Positions 36,701 through 45,894 of a stretch of 64,000 bases of DNA are shown here, piece after piece; position 1 is the stretch's first letter, and each line of letters starts with the position of its first letter. Below the pieces are notes generated by a model that made no database searches, was not told where the DNA came from, and saw nothing but the letters and a program-made list of their open reading frames with translations. Both the position numbers and the translations under genes were made by a program. The DNA is from DATFLS01 sp964413425. GTDB taxonomy: Bacteria > Fidelibacterota > JAANXI01. Location of the stretch: the NCBI GenBank assembly GCA_964413425.1, contig CAYPST010000014.1:1-64000 (forward strand), given 5' to 3'.

Positions 36701-37345
36701 ATGAAGACGTATCATGTCAGGAAAGCCGGACAGCCGGTCCCCGTCGAGGAGAATATCGTGACCGGGCCGTGGCGTGGGGCTGAGGCTGTTGAACTGCTGG
36801 ATTGCATATCAGGCGAGATACCCGGGATGTCGACTCACTGCAAACTTCTCTGGGATGATACCTATCTCTACGTGGGATATCAGGCGGAAGATGACACCAT
36901 CGTTGCCACGTATACCGAGCGGGATGATCCCCTCTATGAAGAAGATGTGGTGGAACTTTTTCTGGCGCCGGCTCCCGGTTTGAAGTACTACTATGAATTC
37001 AATTTCTCCCCCCGGAATGTCATCCTGGATGCCATCGTCCTGAACGACGACGGCCGGGCCGGTGTCGGACGCGGCGATCTTATGACACTCACAGAATGGG
37101 ATTGTACCGGGCTACAAATGACATCCCGGATGAAGAATGACGGGTGGGTGGTGACGGCGGCCATCCCGTTTGCTCAGTTGCATTTCGCAGGTAATCATCC
37201 GCCACAGCCCGGCGAGACCTGGCGGGCGAATCTCTGCCGGATAGAGTACGGCGGCCCCGACACCGAATTTTCGGCGTGGAGTCCTCCGGAAATTCTGGAT
37301 TTTCACACCACGGAAAAATTCGGGCAGATCGTGTTCGAAGAGTAA
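36701..37345 (+). CDS. Carbohydrate-binding family 9-like (DOMON-type) protein
   Basis: A 214-residue protein matching CBM9-like domains: CKLLWDDTYLYVGYQAED, a VVELFLAP segment, YYEFNFSPRNVILDA and WVVTAAIPFAQL are typical strands of this beta-sandwich. No signal peptide is visible, so it may act in the cytoplasm or be part of a larger process. The start at 36701 has AAGGA eight bases upstream; the frame is open back to 36659 inside the epimerase gene. The epimerase neighbour suggests sugar metabolism. Ligand unknown. Confidence 0.8.
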   Translation: MKTYHVRKAGQPVPVEENIVTGPWRGAEAVELLDCISGEIPGMSTHCKLLWDDTYLYVGYQAEDDTIVATYTERDDPLYEEDVVELFLAPAPGLKYYYEFNFSPRNVILDAIVLNDDGRAGVGRGDLMTLTEWDCTGLQMTSRMKNDGWVVTAAIPFAQLHFAGNHPPQPGETWRANLCRIEYGGPDTEFSAWSPPEILDFHTTEKFGQIVFEE

Positions 37346-37835
37346 TTTCAAGTGCCGGGATCCGGAGAACGCGACTCCCGGGACGGACGTGCCCTTCGGT
37401 TCACCCCCGGATTCGTCTCCCATCTGTGGACGCGGAATCCGACCCCCTGGAACCATGCAGAGATTCCTCACCCCAAAAGACGGGGTTCGGAATGACACTG
37501 AATGAGTATCAGGGGTAAACAGAGCCCCCAGGCGAATCCCGGATGGTTCTGTCTCTTCAATGATCAGGGATCCCTGTCAGGAAGCCAGGGGTTCGGCTAC
37601 GTGACTCCCTGCGAGGCCGCGTCTTCACATCCGGTGTCTCCCTTTGTTGTCAGCACTTGTGAGATCCGTATTACCCATTGGCGCGCAATCCCACCCTCCC
37701 CATCCGCCCAGTGTGACCACTCTGCACAAATTCGGAAAACATACTTGACTAAGTTCCCGATACTTCATGATATTAAATGGTTCCATCCACATGATGATTC
37801 CCTTTGCAGAGAGGGTCGATGAGAGGATACTGATC
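37346..37835. other. Intergenic region, no gene seen
   Basis: About 490 bases without a credible gene; overlapping short frames on both strands have no recognisable content. GCAGAGATTCCTCACC and CGGGGTTCGGAATGACA (about 37457-37496) resemble a dispersed repeat type seen in many environmental bacteria, but no second copy was found here. The leader of the following gene has AGAGGA at good spacing before ATG 37836. Confidence 0.4.
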
Positions 37836-38642
37836 ATGAAATATATTATCCATATTACATTCGCCGGTTTGCTTCTGTTGGGCGGTGTGGGACTTGTTAG
37901 GGCTCAGACTGTTGTGAATCAAATAGCATTGGGCCATCCTTCATTACAGTCAGATTCTATTGGAGTAGCGGTAATGGATGATACCATGCCAGCGGCCCGC
38001 AAGATACGCTCATTTCTTGAGCGGAACGAACGCGAGGAAATGTTCTTCGCACAAAGACGAAGGCGGTCCTCTTATGATAATCTCCCGTATCGATGGCAGA
38101 CGCTTATCCTGATTGATCCTGACATGAATCTCCGGGAGATTTTACAAAAGGATAAGGGAAGAAATCTCATTTATACCACCAGGCACTTGAATGCCTGGGG
38201 GCGGAGGTTTGGTTTGACGCTGCGTCCGGCAGTGACCGCCGGCTATTTTTACCAGAACGTGGTTGATTCGGATCGATTTGCGGAGTTTGATACCTGGGAT
38301 GAGAGTGTCTATACGGGGATCTTTGAAGGACAGGTACGTCTCGAAGCGCGAGCCTTTAATCTGGGCGCACTGGGCGGGATCGGGTTAGGATATACCGATT
38401 ACACCAAGTACCAGACCACTGAGAGTGGTGCAAAAGACCACCTGGAGTCAATGCAGCAGACAGGTCTGGTGTATACGGCCGGCGCAGAAGCCGCCGTGCA
38501 GGTCCTGTTTATCCGGGTGGTGGGTCAGATCCGGTATCTCCGCATGCCGGGTATCGAGCAGGAGATGGTGTTCCCGGCAGTGGGCTTTCAAACCCGCAGT
38601 TTCTTCTTCAGCCTTTTACCCTGGATCTTTTTTCTGGGGTGA
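37836..38642 (+). CDS. Exported protein of unknown function, possibly beta-rich
   Basis: A 268-residue protein I do not recognise. From ATG 37836 (AGAGGA upstream) it has a signal peptide, IIHITFAGLLLLGGVGLVRA followed by Q. The mature part starts with a charged segment (FLERNEREEMFFAQRRRRSS) and continues with alternating polar and aromatic residues, glycine turns and short strands such as FGLTLRPAVTAGYFYQNVV and LGGIGLGYTDYTKY, as in outer-membrane or periplasmic beta proteins. It ends in a hydrophobic FFFSLLPWIFFLG. It stands alone before cysK. Confidence 0.7.
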   Translation: MKYIIHITFAGLLLLGGVGLVRAQTVVNQIALGHPSLQSDSIGVAVMDDTMPAARKIRSFLERNEREEMFFAQRRRRSSYDNLPYRWQTLILIDPDMNLREILQKDKGRNLIYTTRHLNAWGRRFGLTLRPAVTAGYFYQNVVDSDRFAEFDTWDESVYTGIFEGQVRLEARAFNLGALGGIGLGYTDYTKYQTTESGAKDHLESMQQTGLVYTAGAEAAVQVLFIRVVGQIRYLRMPGIEQEMVFPAVGFQTRSFFFSLLPWIFFLG

Positions 38643-38765
38643 AGGAGCAGACTGTCAGGAGGAGACCGGGTATCCGGTATTCATCTTTGCAAAGCGAGAT
38701 TTATCTCTTAAATTCATTTCCATGTTTGATGATGCCGAATAAACCAGAAACCACGGATAGAAACT

Positions 38766-39701
38766 ATGCCGGCACTTTTTAATGATAACAGTTTAAGCAT
38801 TGGAAACACACCATTAGTCAGACTGAATACGATACCGGAGGGCCTAAATGTTGAGATCTATGGAAAGGTTGAGGGCCGGAATCCTGCATATTCCGTCAAG
38901 GATCGGATTGGCGCCTCCATGATCCGGGAGGCGGAACGCACCGGATTAATTAATTCCGAAACCACGGTCGTTGAGCCGACCAGTGGCAATACCGGCATTG
39001 CATTAGCGTTTGTGTGCGCGGCCCGGGGATACTCCCTGATACTGACGATGCCGGATTCTCTGAACGTGGAGCGCCGAAAAATGATGGCGGCGTTCGGTGC
39101 CCGATTAGAGCTGACACCCGGCGAGAAAGGAATGAAGGGGGCGATTGCCAGGGCTCAGGAATTTATTGACTCCGATCCGGATACATATTTTATGCCCAAT
39201 CAGTTCACAAATCCGGCCAATCCCCGTATTCACTTTGAGACCACCGGCCCGGAAATCTGGAATGACACGGACGGGGCGATAGATATCCTGATTGCCGGTG
39301 TAGGCACCGGCGGGACTATTACCGGTGTCAGCCGGTACGTCAAAGAGGTGAAGAAAAAGGCCATTCGGTCTGTAGCGGTTGAGCCGGCGACCTCTCCGGT
39401 GCTTTCCGGCGGGGAGCCGGGCAGCCATCAAATCCCCGGAATCGGTGCCGGATTCACACCGGAAATCCTGGATCTCAACCTGGTCGACGAAGTGGTGACA
39501 GTCGCAGATGAAGAAGCCTGGACCTTTGCCCGGCGTCTGGCCCGGGAGGAAGGCATTATTTCCGGTATTTCTTCGGGCGCCGCCACTGCGGCGGCTATGC
39601 AGGTTGCGGCCCGGGAGGAATCGAAAGGCAAGACCATCGTCACTATTCTACCGGATTCCGGAGAGCGGTATCTCTCCACTCCCTTATTTGACACAGACTA
39701 G
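38766..39701 (+). CDS. cysK: Cysteine synthase A (O-acetylserine sulfhydrylase)
   Basis: A 311-residue PLP enzyme that makes cysteine from O-acetylserine and sulfide. The Schiff-base Lys45 lies in NPAYSVKDRIGASMI, the substrate loop is PTSGNTGIALA and the PLP phosphate loop is VGTGGTITG. IPGIGAGFTPEIL in the C-terminal half is typical of CysK. Family length is normal. A CysM-type or cystathionine-synthase role is less likely given these motifs. It appears monocistronic. Confidence 0.93.
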   Translation: MPALFNDNSLSIGNTPLVRLNTIPEGLNVEIYGKVEGRNPAYSVKDRIGASMIREAERTGLINSETTVVEPTSGNTGIALAFVCAARGYSLILTMPDSLNVERRKMMAAFGARLELTPGEKGMKGAIARAQEFIDSDPDTYFMPNQFTNPANPRIHFETTGPEIWNDTDGAIDILIAGVGTGGTITGVSRYVKEVKKKAIRSVAVEPATSPVLSGGEPGSHQIPGIGAGFTPEILDLNLVDEVVTVADEEAWTFARRLAREEGIISGISSGAATAAAMQVAAREESKGKTIVTILPDSGERYLSTPLFDTD

Positions 39702-39991
39702 TGAGAGAACCGGAATGATGGAAAAGGCGAGCCCCGGACTTTCGCAGCAGGCTCTCGTCTCGGTTCGCACCCTGTCGTGATGATATAGAACATATTCTGT
39801 AATTCGATTGGGAAAACTTCCGAATATCTTCTGTCAATTAACATTTTTCGTAAATGAGAATACCGGGGACTGCGTAAGATAGTACATGTCGCCAAGAGCA
39901 TACCAACGCACTGTCGAAATCACGTCTTCCAAAGCCCGGTTCGGAACATCTGGCACCCCGAACAGTCTCACGATCCCGAAGGAGGTCAGGA
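39702..39991. other. Intergenic region with nested stem
   Basis: No gene seen. GAACCG at 39707-39712 can pair with CGGTTC at 39761-39766, enclosing GAGCC (39729-39733) / GGCTC (39750-39754). No T-run follows, so terminator function for cysK is uncertain. At the right end AAGGAGG (about 39978-39984) sets the GTG start of the transporter gene. Confidence 0.4.
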
Positions 39992-42181
39992 GTGTCGTCC
40001 GGAAATAACCAGTCTCGGAAAGCACGATTTGGCACCATAGCCGGAGTATTCACGCCGACCATTCTGACCATTCTGGGGATCATCTTTTTCCTGCGACTGG
40101 GATGGGTGGTGGGACAGACCGGCATGGTCGGGGCAATGATTATCGTGGCGCTGGCGAATGTGATCTCGCTGCTGACCGGATTGTCCCTCTCCACGGTCGC
40201 CACCAGTTTCGATGTGAAGATCGGCGGCAACTATTATATGATCTCCCGGACGCTCGGCCTTGAGATTGGCGGAGCCATCGGGATTCCGCTCTACCTTTCC
40301 CAGGCAATCTCCATTGCGTTCTATATCATCGGATTCACGGAAGCGCTCATGAGTATCCTGCCGCCTGTGGATCCCCGGCTGGTCGCCACTATCGTGCTGC
40401 TGGGATTTTTTATCCTGGCCTATATCGGAGCTGATATTGCGTTGCGTATCCAATTCGGCATTCTGGCGGCATTAGTGCTGGCGATTATCTCGTTTTTTGC
40501 CGGGGGATGGGGGGAGAGTATCGAGCCTGCCCTCCTTGATCCGGCGGCAGGGGAAGTGACTTTTTGGGTCGCCTTTGCCGTCTTCTTTCCGGCAGTCACC
40601 GGCATCGAGGTGGGCATCAGTATGTCCGGGGATCTCCGGGATCCCAGTAAAAGTATTCCGGCTGGTACGCTGTCGGCGATTCTGGTGTCTTCGGTGGTGT
40701 ACCTGGCGGGTGCCTATTGGCTGGCCACCCACGCCCAGCCGGCTGATCTGATCAGGAATACCCTGATCATGGAAAAAATTGCCCGCTGGCCCGCGTTTAT
40801 CATGGCGGGCGTGTGGGCGGCGTCTCTGTCTTCCGCGTTGGGAAGTATCCTGGCCGCCCCGAGAACGCTGCAGGCCCTCTCCTACGACCGGGTGCTTCCC
40901 CGGTTTTTCAGTGGCCAGATGGGGAGTCTCACCGAACCCCGGGCGGCCGTGGTGACCAGCTCGCTGATTGCACTGATCATGATATGGATGGGGGATCTGA
41001 ATTTCGTGGCCCCGATTATCACCATGTTTTTCCTGAATACCTATGGGATGGTTAACCTGACTGCGGGAATTGAGAAAGTAATCCGGAATCCCAGCTTTCG
41101 CCCGCAGATTAATGTCCCCTGGATCCTCTCTTTACTCGGCGCGGCGGGTTGTTATGGCGCTATGTTTCTCATCAACTGGATCGCCACCATCTTCGCTATT
41201 GTCGTGAGTGTCGGGATTTATTTTGCGTTGAAACGGCGAAGCATGCGCAGAACATGGGGCGACGTCCGCAGCGGTATCTGGTTTGCCTTAAGCCGGTTTG
41301 CCCTGCTCAATCTGACCCGCCAGTCCTGGCACGTGAAAAACTGGCGCCCCAACATGCTGGTCTTCACCGGGCAGCCGTATAACCGCGAACAGTTAGTGGA
41401 GGTGGGTGATTGGTTAAGTCTGGGAAAGGGCATTATCACCTATACCCAGCTCATCATCGGGGATGTCTATGAGAAAGCAGGCCAGAATTTGCGCAACATG
41501 GCCCGAAAGCATATCGATAAGTATATTCGCCAGCGCGGGATGAACGCTTTTTCCGAAAGTCAGGTTGTTCCGGATTTTAATCTGGGGGTGCTCACTATCG
41601 CGCAATCTCATGGGATTGCGGGCTTAGAGCCAAATTCAATCCTGATGGGCTGGAGTCGGGAAACCGAGGGTCGGAAGAATCAGATGCGTTTGGTCCGGGA
41701 ACTGGTACAACTGGATAAGTCAGTGATTTTGCTGCATTACGATCGCCTGCGAGGATTCGGGAACCGGAAAAAGATACAAGTGTGGTGGGGTGGGAGAGAC
41801 AGTAATGCCGAGCTCATGCTGTTGCTGGCGCATATTATCTCCCGGCATATTTCCTGGCGGAATTCGCAGATTCGGATTACACAAATTATAGAGCGGCCGG
41901 AAGGGCAGCGTCAGGCGCAGCAGCATCTGAAGCGCATGCTCACAGAGGTCCGGGTCTCCGCCGAAGCCGAAGTGCTGGTCAAAGAGTCGCCGGATCAGCA
42001 GGTCTCTCCCATCATTCAGGCCCGCAGTGAAGACGCCGACCTGACGTTTATGGGAATGAAGGTGCCGCTGGCCGAGGAGGCGGAGTCCTACGGCGAAAAT
42101 CTTGATCAGATGGTGCAGGCCATCGGCACGGTGATGCTGGTGCGAAGCGTGCAGCATGAGGGGGTGCTGGACACGGGGTGA
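39992..42181 (+). CDS. SLC12-type cation-chloride cotransporter / APC permease
   Basis: A 729-residue membrane protein of the APC superfamily, closest to bacterial homologues of Na-K-2Cl cotransporters (SLC12). The first helix contains GVFTPTILTILGIIFFLRLGW, and a GGNYYMISRTLG-type unwound segment and VTGIEVGISMSGDL follow. About twelve helices reach residue 410; the remaining 310 residues form a soluble C-terminal domain like that of SLC12 proteins. GTG at 39992 is supported by AAGGAGG upstream. Ion or amino-acid substrate cannot be assigned. Given PgpH in the same window, c-di-AMP control of ion flux is imaginable but unsupported. Confidence 0.85.
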   Translation: MSSGNNQSRKARFGTIAGVFTPTILTILGIIFFLRLGWVVGQTGMVGAMIIVALANVISLLTGLSLSTVATSFDVKIGGNYYMISRTLGLEIGGAIGIPLYLSQAISIAFYIIGFTEALMSILPPVDPRLVATIVLLGFFILAYIGADIALRIQFGILAALVLAIISFFAGGWGESIEPALLDPAAGEVTFWVAFAVFFPAVTGIEVGISMSGDLRDPSKSIPAGTLSAILVSSVVYLAGAYWLATHAQPADLIRNTLIMEKIARWPAFIMAGVWAASLSSALGSILAAPRTLQALSYDRVLPRFFSGQMGSLTEPRAAVVTSSLIALIMIWMGDLNFVAPIITMFFLNTYGMVNLTAGIEKVIRNPSFRPQINVPWILSLLGAAGCYGAMFLINWIATIFAIVVSVGIYFALKRRSMRRTWGDVRSGIWFALSRFALLNLTRQSWHVKNWRPNMLVFTGQPYNREQLVEVGDWLSLGKGIITYTQLIIGDVYEKAGQNLRNMARKHIDKYIRQRGMNAFSESQVVPDFNLGVLTIAQSHGIAGLEPNSILMGWSRETEGRKNQMRLVRELVQLDKSVILLHYDRLRGFGNRKKIQVWWGGRDSNAELMLLLAHIISRHISWRNSQIRITQIIERPEGQRQAQQHLKRMLTEVRVSAEAEVLVKESPDQQVSPIIQARSEDADLTFMGMKVPLAEEAESYGENLDQMVQAIGTVMLVRSVQHEGVLDTG

Positions 42182-42254
42182 TCAGTACTGAACCCTCCCG
42201 CTGGCTCCGAGGGCGTGTTCGGTTGTCGGTGCGTTTGTCTCCCCGCCCTCTCAG

Positions 42255-42483
42255 AACTCAATCCCCCTGGTCCCCTTTCTTTTGGCAAGAGAAAGGGGGG
42301 ACGCGGTCCGGTTGGAGGGGATCTCTATCCTCACCTGATCGGTTATTGCACCCCGGAGCCAGGATCACAGGGGCGCATACACCCCTTTCTGACACAATTG
42401 GCTCTGACACCCGCCTCCCCCTCTCTTGGGTGGCTGCGGATGGAGCGCGGGGAACAAAGAGAGGGGGACTGAGGGGGTGAGTT
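42255..42483. repeat. MITE-like element with CCCCCT-type ends (family C)
   Basis: The left end (42255-42283: AACTCAATCCCCCTGGTCCC and on) is the imperfect inverted repeat of the right end (about 42456-42483), which reads AACTCACCCCCTCAGTCCCC in reverse. Near the left end CCCCTTTCT and AGAAAGGGG form a tight hairpin around a short loop. No ORF of substance lies inside. It fills the gap between the SLC12-like gene and the convergent DUF3524 gene. Confidence 0.7.
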
Positions 42484-42504
42484 CCCCGGAATCAATCCAG
42501 GCGC

Positions 42505-43614
42505 TCAACCACCGTCTCCGATTACCCTGCTCAGTTCTGTCGCCCACCGCCGGGCCTGCTGCGACCAGTCGTATCGGGCTGCAATGTCCCGGAAGTGAAT
42601 CTCCCGGGTCTCAGGCATTCGTTGAAGAGCGAATTTCAATTTTCGATAGAGATCTCGCTCCGACGTATAGAGATTCTTTGCCTGCCGATCAGATGGCACA
42701 TATTCCGGATACACCAATCGGTCCGGTAGCACGGGATAACACCGGCAATACAGCGCCTCGAGGACGGCGATGCCGAAGAATTCATGCCGGGCAGTGGCAG
42801 CGACGATGTCGGCCTGATGCAACAGGGCGGCGTATTGCTCCCAGTCCTCCACATAACCCCAGTGGATGATATGGTTGGTGAGCCTGTCCCGGGCGGTATC
42901 AAAGATCTCCGGGTAGTCCGGGAAGCGTTCGCCGCACACGATGAGTTGGAAAAGCACCTTCTCATCCGCCAGCTGGAACAGGGTGCGAAAAAACAGGTCC
43001 GGATTTTTGTCGTGTTCCCACCGCTGGTTCCAGAGAATGATCCCGGGGCCGGCATCCGGGTCGTCCGGAAGGTTTACCTCGTCAAATCGCTGCAGATCCA
43101 GTCCCACCGGTAACACGCGGGATTTTTTCCGGATCCGGTCCGGGATATTCTGTGGTTTGTAATCCACGAAGCGGCTGTAGAAACCCGGGATGGCTCCCAG
43201 GAATTCATTCAGATGAAACCGGGAGTTGAAATACACCCGGTCGGCCGCCAGCGCCGATTGGATATTCATATGAGCATAGGTGAGATCCCGCTCTTGGTGG
43301 TCCCGGTACGGATAGGTCAGCTGGTTCTCGTGGAAGTAGAGCAGCCAGTGCCATTTGGCCGGATCCGGCACCAGGCCTCTCAATGCCGATAGGTGAACAT
43401 AATCCGAAGCCAGGATGATTCCGGGGGACACCTGCCTTTCTTCGAACAGATCCGCATAATACCGGGCGGAACTGTGCATCCGCCATTTCCAGTGATGAGG
43501 AGACATGGGGAGCACCAGGAGTTCCCGATCCAGATGCGACTGTAATCCGTCCAGAAACTGCTTGTGGGAGCCGCCGTAAAACGGTTCCAGGGCATAGACA
43601 GGCGGTGCGGTCAT
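42505..43614 (-). CDS. DUF3524 family glycosyltransferase, homologue of queuosine-tRNA mannosyltransferase
   Basis: A 369-residue GT4-like protein. Its N-terminus, ALEPFYGGSHKQFLDGL then PMSPHHWKWRMHSSARYYADLF, matches DUF3524, the domain of human GTDC1, identified as the tRNA-queuosine alpha-mannosyltransferase QTMAN. The C-terminal Rossmann half has ILWNQRWEHDKNPDLFF, HWGYVEDWEQYAALLHQADIV and the nucleotide-sugar-site ATARHEFFGIAVLEAL (E-x7-E). Bacterial members are poorly characterised, so the substrate (tRNA Q-base or another acceptor) is open. It is monocistronic on the minus strand. Confidence 0.85.
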   Translation of the reverse strand: MTAPPVYALEPFYGGSHKQFLDGLQSHLDRELLVLPMSPHHWKWRMHSSARYYADLFEERQVSPGIILASDYVHLSALRGLVPDPAKWHWLLYFHENQLTYPYRDHQERDLTYAHMNIQSALAADRVYFNSRFHLNEFLGAIPGFYSRFVDYKPQNIPDRIRKKSRVLPVGLDLQRFDEVNLPDDPDAGPGIILWNQRWEHDKNPDLFFRTLFQLADEKVLFQLIVCGERFPDYPEIFDTARDRLTNHIIHWGYVEDWEQYAALLHQADIVAATARHEFFGIAVLEALYCRCYPVLPDRLVYPEYVPSDRQAKNLYTSERDLYRKLKFALQRMPETREIHFRDIAARYDWSQQARRWATELSRVIGDGG

Positions 43615-43897
43615 CTCGCGAGAAGTCCCCGGGGCTTTCCTGTAATACGACGCATTCCTAATTGTAAGAATAGATTTTATGAAAAACCACCGTGCCCGGA
43701 AGAAAAAATTCCGGTATTGCAGAGTGCAGTGTCAGTCACTCTCACCGCAAAAGCAGAACAGGTATAAGAAAACACAGTTTCCCGGGTTCACAGTCTGAGA
43801 TCGGGGGTGAAAATCTGCCCACCTGACCACCCAATCTCAGGTTGTGGGTGAAAAAATTCAGTTCCGGAGTGCAGCGTGGGAGCTCCTGAGTCTCCAA

Positions 43898-44042
43898 TTC
43901 GACTCCGGGAATGAAAACCCGGTGACCGGGAGTCAAAGATTGGAGTCCGTGGATCAAAACTTGGACTCCGGGAATGAAAACTTGGACTCCGGGAGTGAAA
44001 AGTTGGAGTCCGGGAATAAGAATTTTCCCTCGGGAATTAAAC
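43898..44042. repeat. 21-base tandem repeat (minisatellite)
   Basis: Six full 21-base units start at 43898, 43919, 43940, 43961, 43982 and 44003, with a partial seventh to 44042. The consensus is close to TTGGACTCCGGGAATGAAAAC. Degenerate units seem to extend left to about 43783. The unit equals seven codons, so each frame reads a heptapeptide repeat, for example LDSGNEN on the plus strand and FIPGVQV on the minus strand. Confidence 0.9.
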
Positions 44043-44287
44043 ATTTTAGGCCGATGTCTCTTTCCAGCCACGTGAACTTAAAAAATTTAGGAATAGCCGG
44101 TTTGTTCGCAATGCCAGTACACAAGCGGCCTGCTGTCTTCTGCATTGCAATCTCAGTTATAAGAGATATCGTTTGCGGTTATCCCCGTCATGCATAAGTC
44201 GATTTGGCGCAGAAGGGTCTCTGAAGTCTCCGCTCTTCCTTTCGCCACGGACAATTCAGGAGATGCATGAAGATATTCAACATTGCA

Positions 44288-44302
44288 TGGCATTATATTT
44301 GT
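44288..44302 (+). promoter_or_regulatory. Sigma-54-like -24/-12 element upstream of the Rieske operon
   Basis: TGGCAT, five bases, then TTGT matches the sigma-54 pattern (TGGCAC-N5-TTGC) with GG and G correctly spaced; the -12 C is T. It lies about 68 bases before the Rieske ATG. Similar elements occur before the nine-haem cytochrome gene and hypA. Confidence 0.35.
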
Positions 44303-44369
44303 AGATATATTCAACATCGAAAAATTCGTATCTACCGGTATTCTGGCAAAGAGAAAAGACAGGGAGAGC

Positions 44370-44816
44370 ATGAACCCTTCAGATCGCAATTCTTCACGTC
44401 GGCGAATTTTAAACTGGCTGTTGGGAGGTGGATTAACGGCGTGGCTGGCCGCCATACTGTACCCGGTCTTCCGGTTCCTCCAGCCTCCGGAAACGCCGGA
44501 AGCGGTGGTCGCCTCGGTGAAAGCCGCCACCCTGGACGAAGTGCCGCCGGACAGCGGGAAAATTTTCAAATTCGGCAATCAACCCGGGATATTAATACAC
44601 ACAGCAGATGGTGAGTGGCGGGCGTTCAGCGGGATCTGTACACACCTGGATTGTATCGTGCAGTACCGGGATGATCTGGATCATATCTGGTGCGCCTGCC
44701 ACAACGGACATTACGATCTCCGGGGGAGAAATATTTCCGGACCGCCTCCTCGTCCGCTGGAACAGTTTGAAGTGAACATTCAAGGAAATGATGTCTATGT
44801 CTCGAGAAGCGCATAA
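44370..44816 (+). CDS. Rieske [2Fe-2S] protein of a bc-type complex
   Basis: A 148-residue Rieske protein, the iron-sulfur subunit that takes electrons from quinol at the outer face of the inner membrane. Ligands are Cys90 and His92 (CTHLDC) and Cys108 and His111 (CACHNGH), with Cys95 and Cys110 placed for the stabilising disulfide. The N-terminus has a twin-arginine-like SSRRRILNWLL followed by one membrane anchor. I use ATG 44370 (GGGAGA upstream) rather than 44283. It overlaps the cytochrome b gene by 29 bases, implying tight coupling. Confidence 0.93.
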   Translation: MNPSDRNSSRRRILNWLLGGGLTAWLAAILYPVFRFLQPPETPEAVVASVKAATLDEVPPDSGKIFKFGNQPGILIHTADGEWRAFSGICTHLDCIVQYRDDLDHIWCACHNGHYDLRGRNISGPPPRPLEQFEVNIQGNDVYVSRSA

Positions 44817-45894
44817 AACCAATCTGATTCGGCAGGCCAACCGGTGGCTGAAAGAGCGGTATCCCATTGACTCGGTTGTTGAGTTCGCCAGAAAGAAAAA
44901 AGTGCCGTTGTACCATGGGACCATCTGGTATTACTTCGGCGGGATCACGCTCTTTCTGTTTTTAATCCAGGTGGTGACCGGCATTCTGCTGCTCTTCTAT
45001 TACCGGACCGGTGCCGACCAGGCGTATGAAAGCGTGAAATTTCTTATGACGGAGGTGCATTTCGGCTGGCTCATCCGGTCCGTTCACAGCTGGGCGGCCA
45101 ATCTGATGGTATTATCAGCGTTTATCCACATGTTCAGTGTCTTTTTCACCCGGGCCTACCGGAAACCGAGGGAATTAACCTGGATCACCGGGATGATACT
45201 GCTCCTGCTGGCAATGGCGTTCGGCTTCAGCGGATATCTGCTGCCCTGGAATGAACTGGCGTTTTTCGCCACCAAGGTGGGGACGGACATTGTCGGAGCG
45301 GTCCCGGTGATCGGCGACTTTCTCTTACGATTACTGCGCGGAGGGGTGGATGTCACCGGCGCCACGCTCTCGCGATTTTTCGGATTTCATGTGGCGCTTT
45401 TCCCGGGGATCTTTACGGTGGTGCTGGCAATCCATCTGCTGTTTGTCCAGGCGCAGGGTATGAGCAGACCCGTGGGACATGAATCATCGGATAAAGCACT
45501 GAAAACCATGCCGTTTTTCCCGAATTTCGTACTCCGGGATCTGCTGTTATGGCTAATCGTCTTAAATGTCGTGGCCCTGCTTGCGGTGTTCTTTCCCTGG
45601 GAACTGGGCCAGAAAGCGGACCCGTTTACCCCTGCTCCCGCCGGCATCCGCCCCGAATGGTACTTTATGTTTATGTTCCAGACATTGAAACTGCTGCCTG
45701 CGCATATCCTCTGGTTTGAAGGGGAGGTTGTCGGCGTTCTCGGATTTGCCATCGCAGGCATCCTCTGGATAATTGTGCCCTTCCTGGACCGGAAGTCGGC
45801 CGCTGGGCGTAAATCGAGAAAAATTACCTATGTAGGAATACTCATTGTGCTCTATGTCATCGGCATGACAATTATAGGATATCTGGTTACATGA
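44788..45894 (+). CDS. Cytochrome b, b6-type with fused subunit IV
   Basis: A 368-residue inner-membrane cytochrome b of a quinol:cytochrome c oxidoreductase. Haem ligands are His100/His114 and His201/His216; the second pair is separated by 14 residues, as in b6 rather than mitochondrial-type cytochrome b. SGYLLPWNELAFF forms the quinol-side helix, and the Qo-site PEWY motif is in RPEWYFMFMFQ in the C-terminal part, which corresponds to subunit IV and is fused here. About eight helices are visible. Start 44788 or 44794. It follows the Rieske gene and overlaps the nine-haem cytochrome gene by four bases. Confidence 0.93.
   Translation: MMSMSREAHKTNLIRQANRWLKERYPIDSVVEFARKKKVPLYHGTIWYYFGGITLFLFLIQVVTGILLLFYYRTGADQAYESVKFLMTEVHFGWLIRSVHSWAANLMVLSAFIHMFSVFFTRAYRKPRELTWITGMILLLLAMAFGFSGYLLPWNELAFFATKVGTDIVGAVPVIGDFLLRLLRGGVDVTGATLSRFFGFHVALFPGIFTVVLAIHLLFVQAQGMSRPVGHESSDKALKTMPFFPNFVLRDLLLWLIVLNVVALLAVFFPWELGQKADPFTPAPAGIRPEWYFMFMFQTLKLLPAHILWFEGEVVGVLGFAIAGILWIIVPFLDRKSAAGRKSRKITYVGILIVLYVIGMTIIGYLVT

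Larger units (their letters stand above)
43615..44369. other. Long intergenic region upstream of the Rieske operon
   Basis: About 755 bases between the divergent DUF3524 and Rieske genes. It holds the 21-base tandem repeat (43898-44042) and a sigma-54-like element (44288-44302), both listed separately. Open frames across the repeat exist in several phases on both strands because the unit is a multiple of three; none has a ribosome site, signal or family match, so I do not call a gene. Confidence 0.5.

Noticed and set aside
39702..39780. Possible riboswitch in front of the SLC12-like transporter
   Set aside because: Nested stems are present, but conserved c-di-AMP or other riboswitch core sequences are not recognisable, and the stems lie just after cysK.
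43844..44197. Possible heptapeptide-repeat protein over the 21-base repeat
   Set aside because: No ribosome site or signal; heptad repeats appear in several frames because the unit is divisible by three, so coding is not supported.
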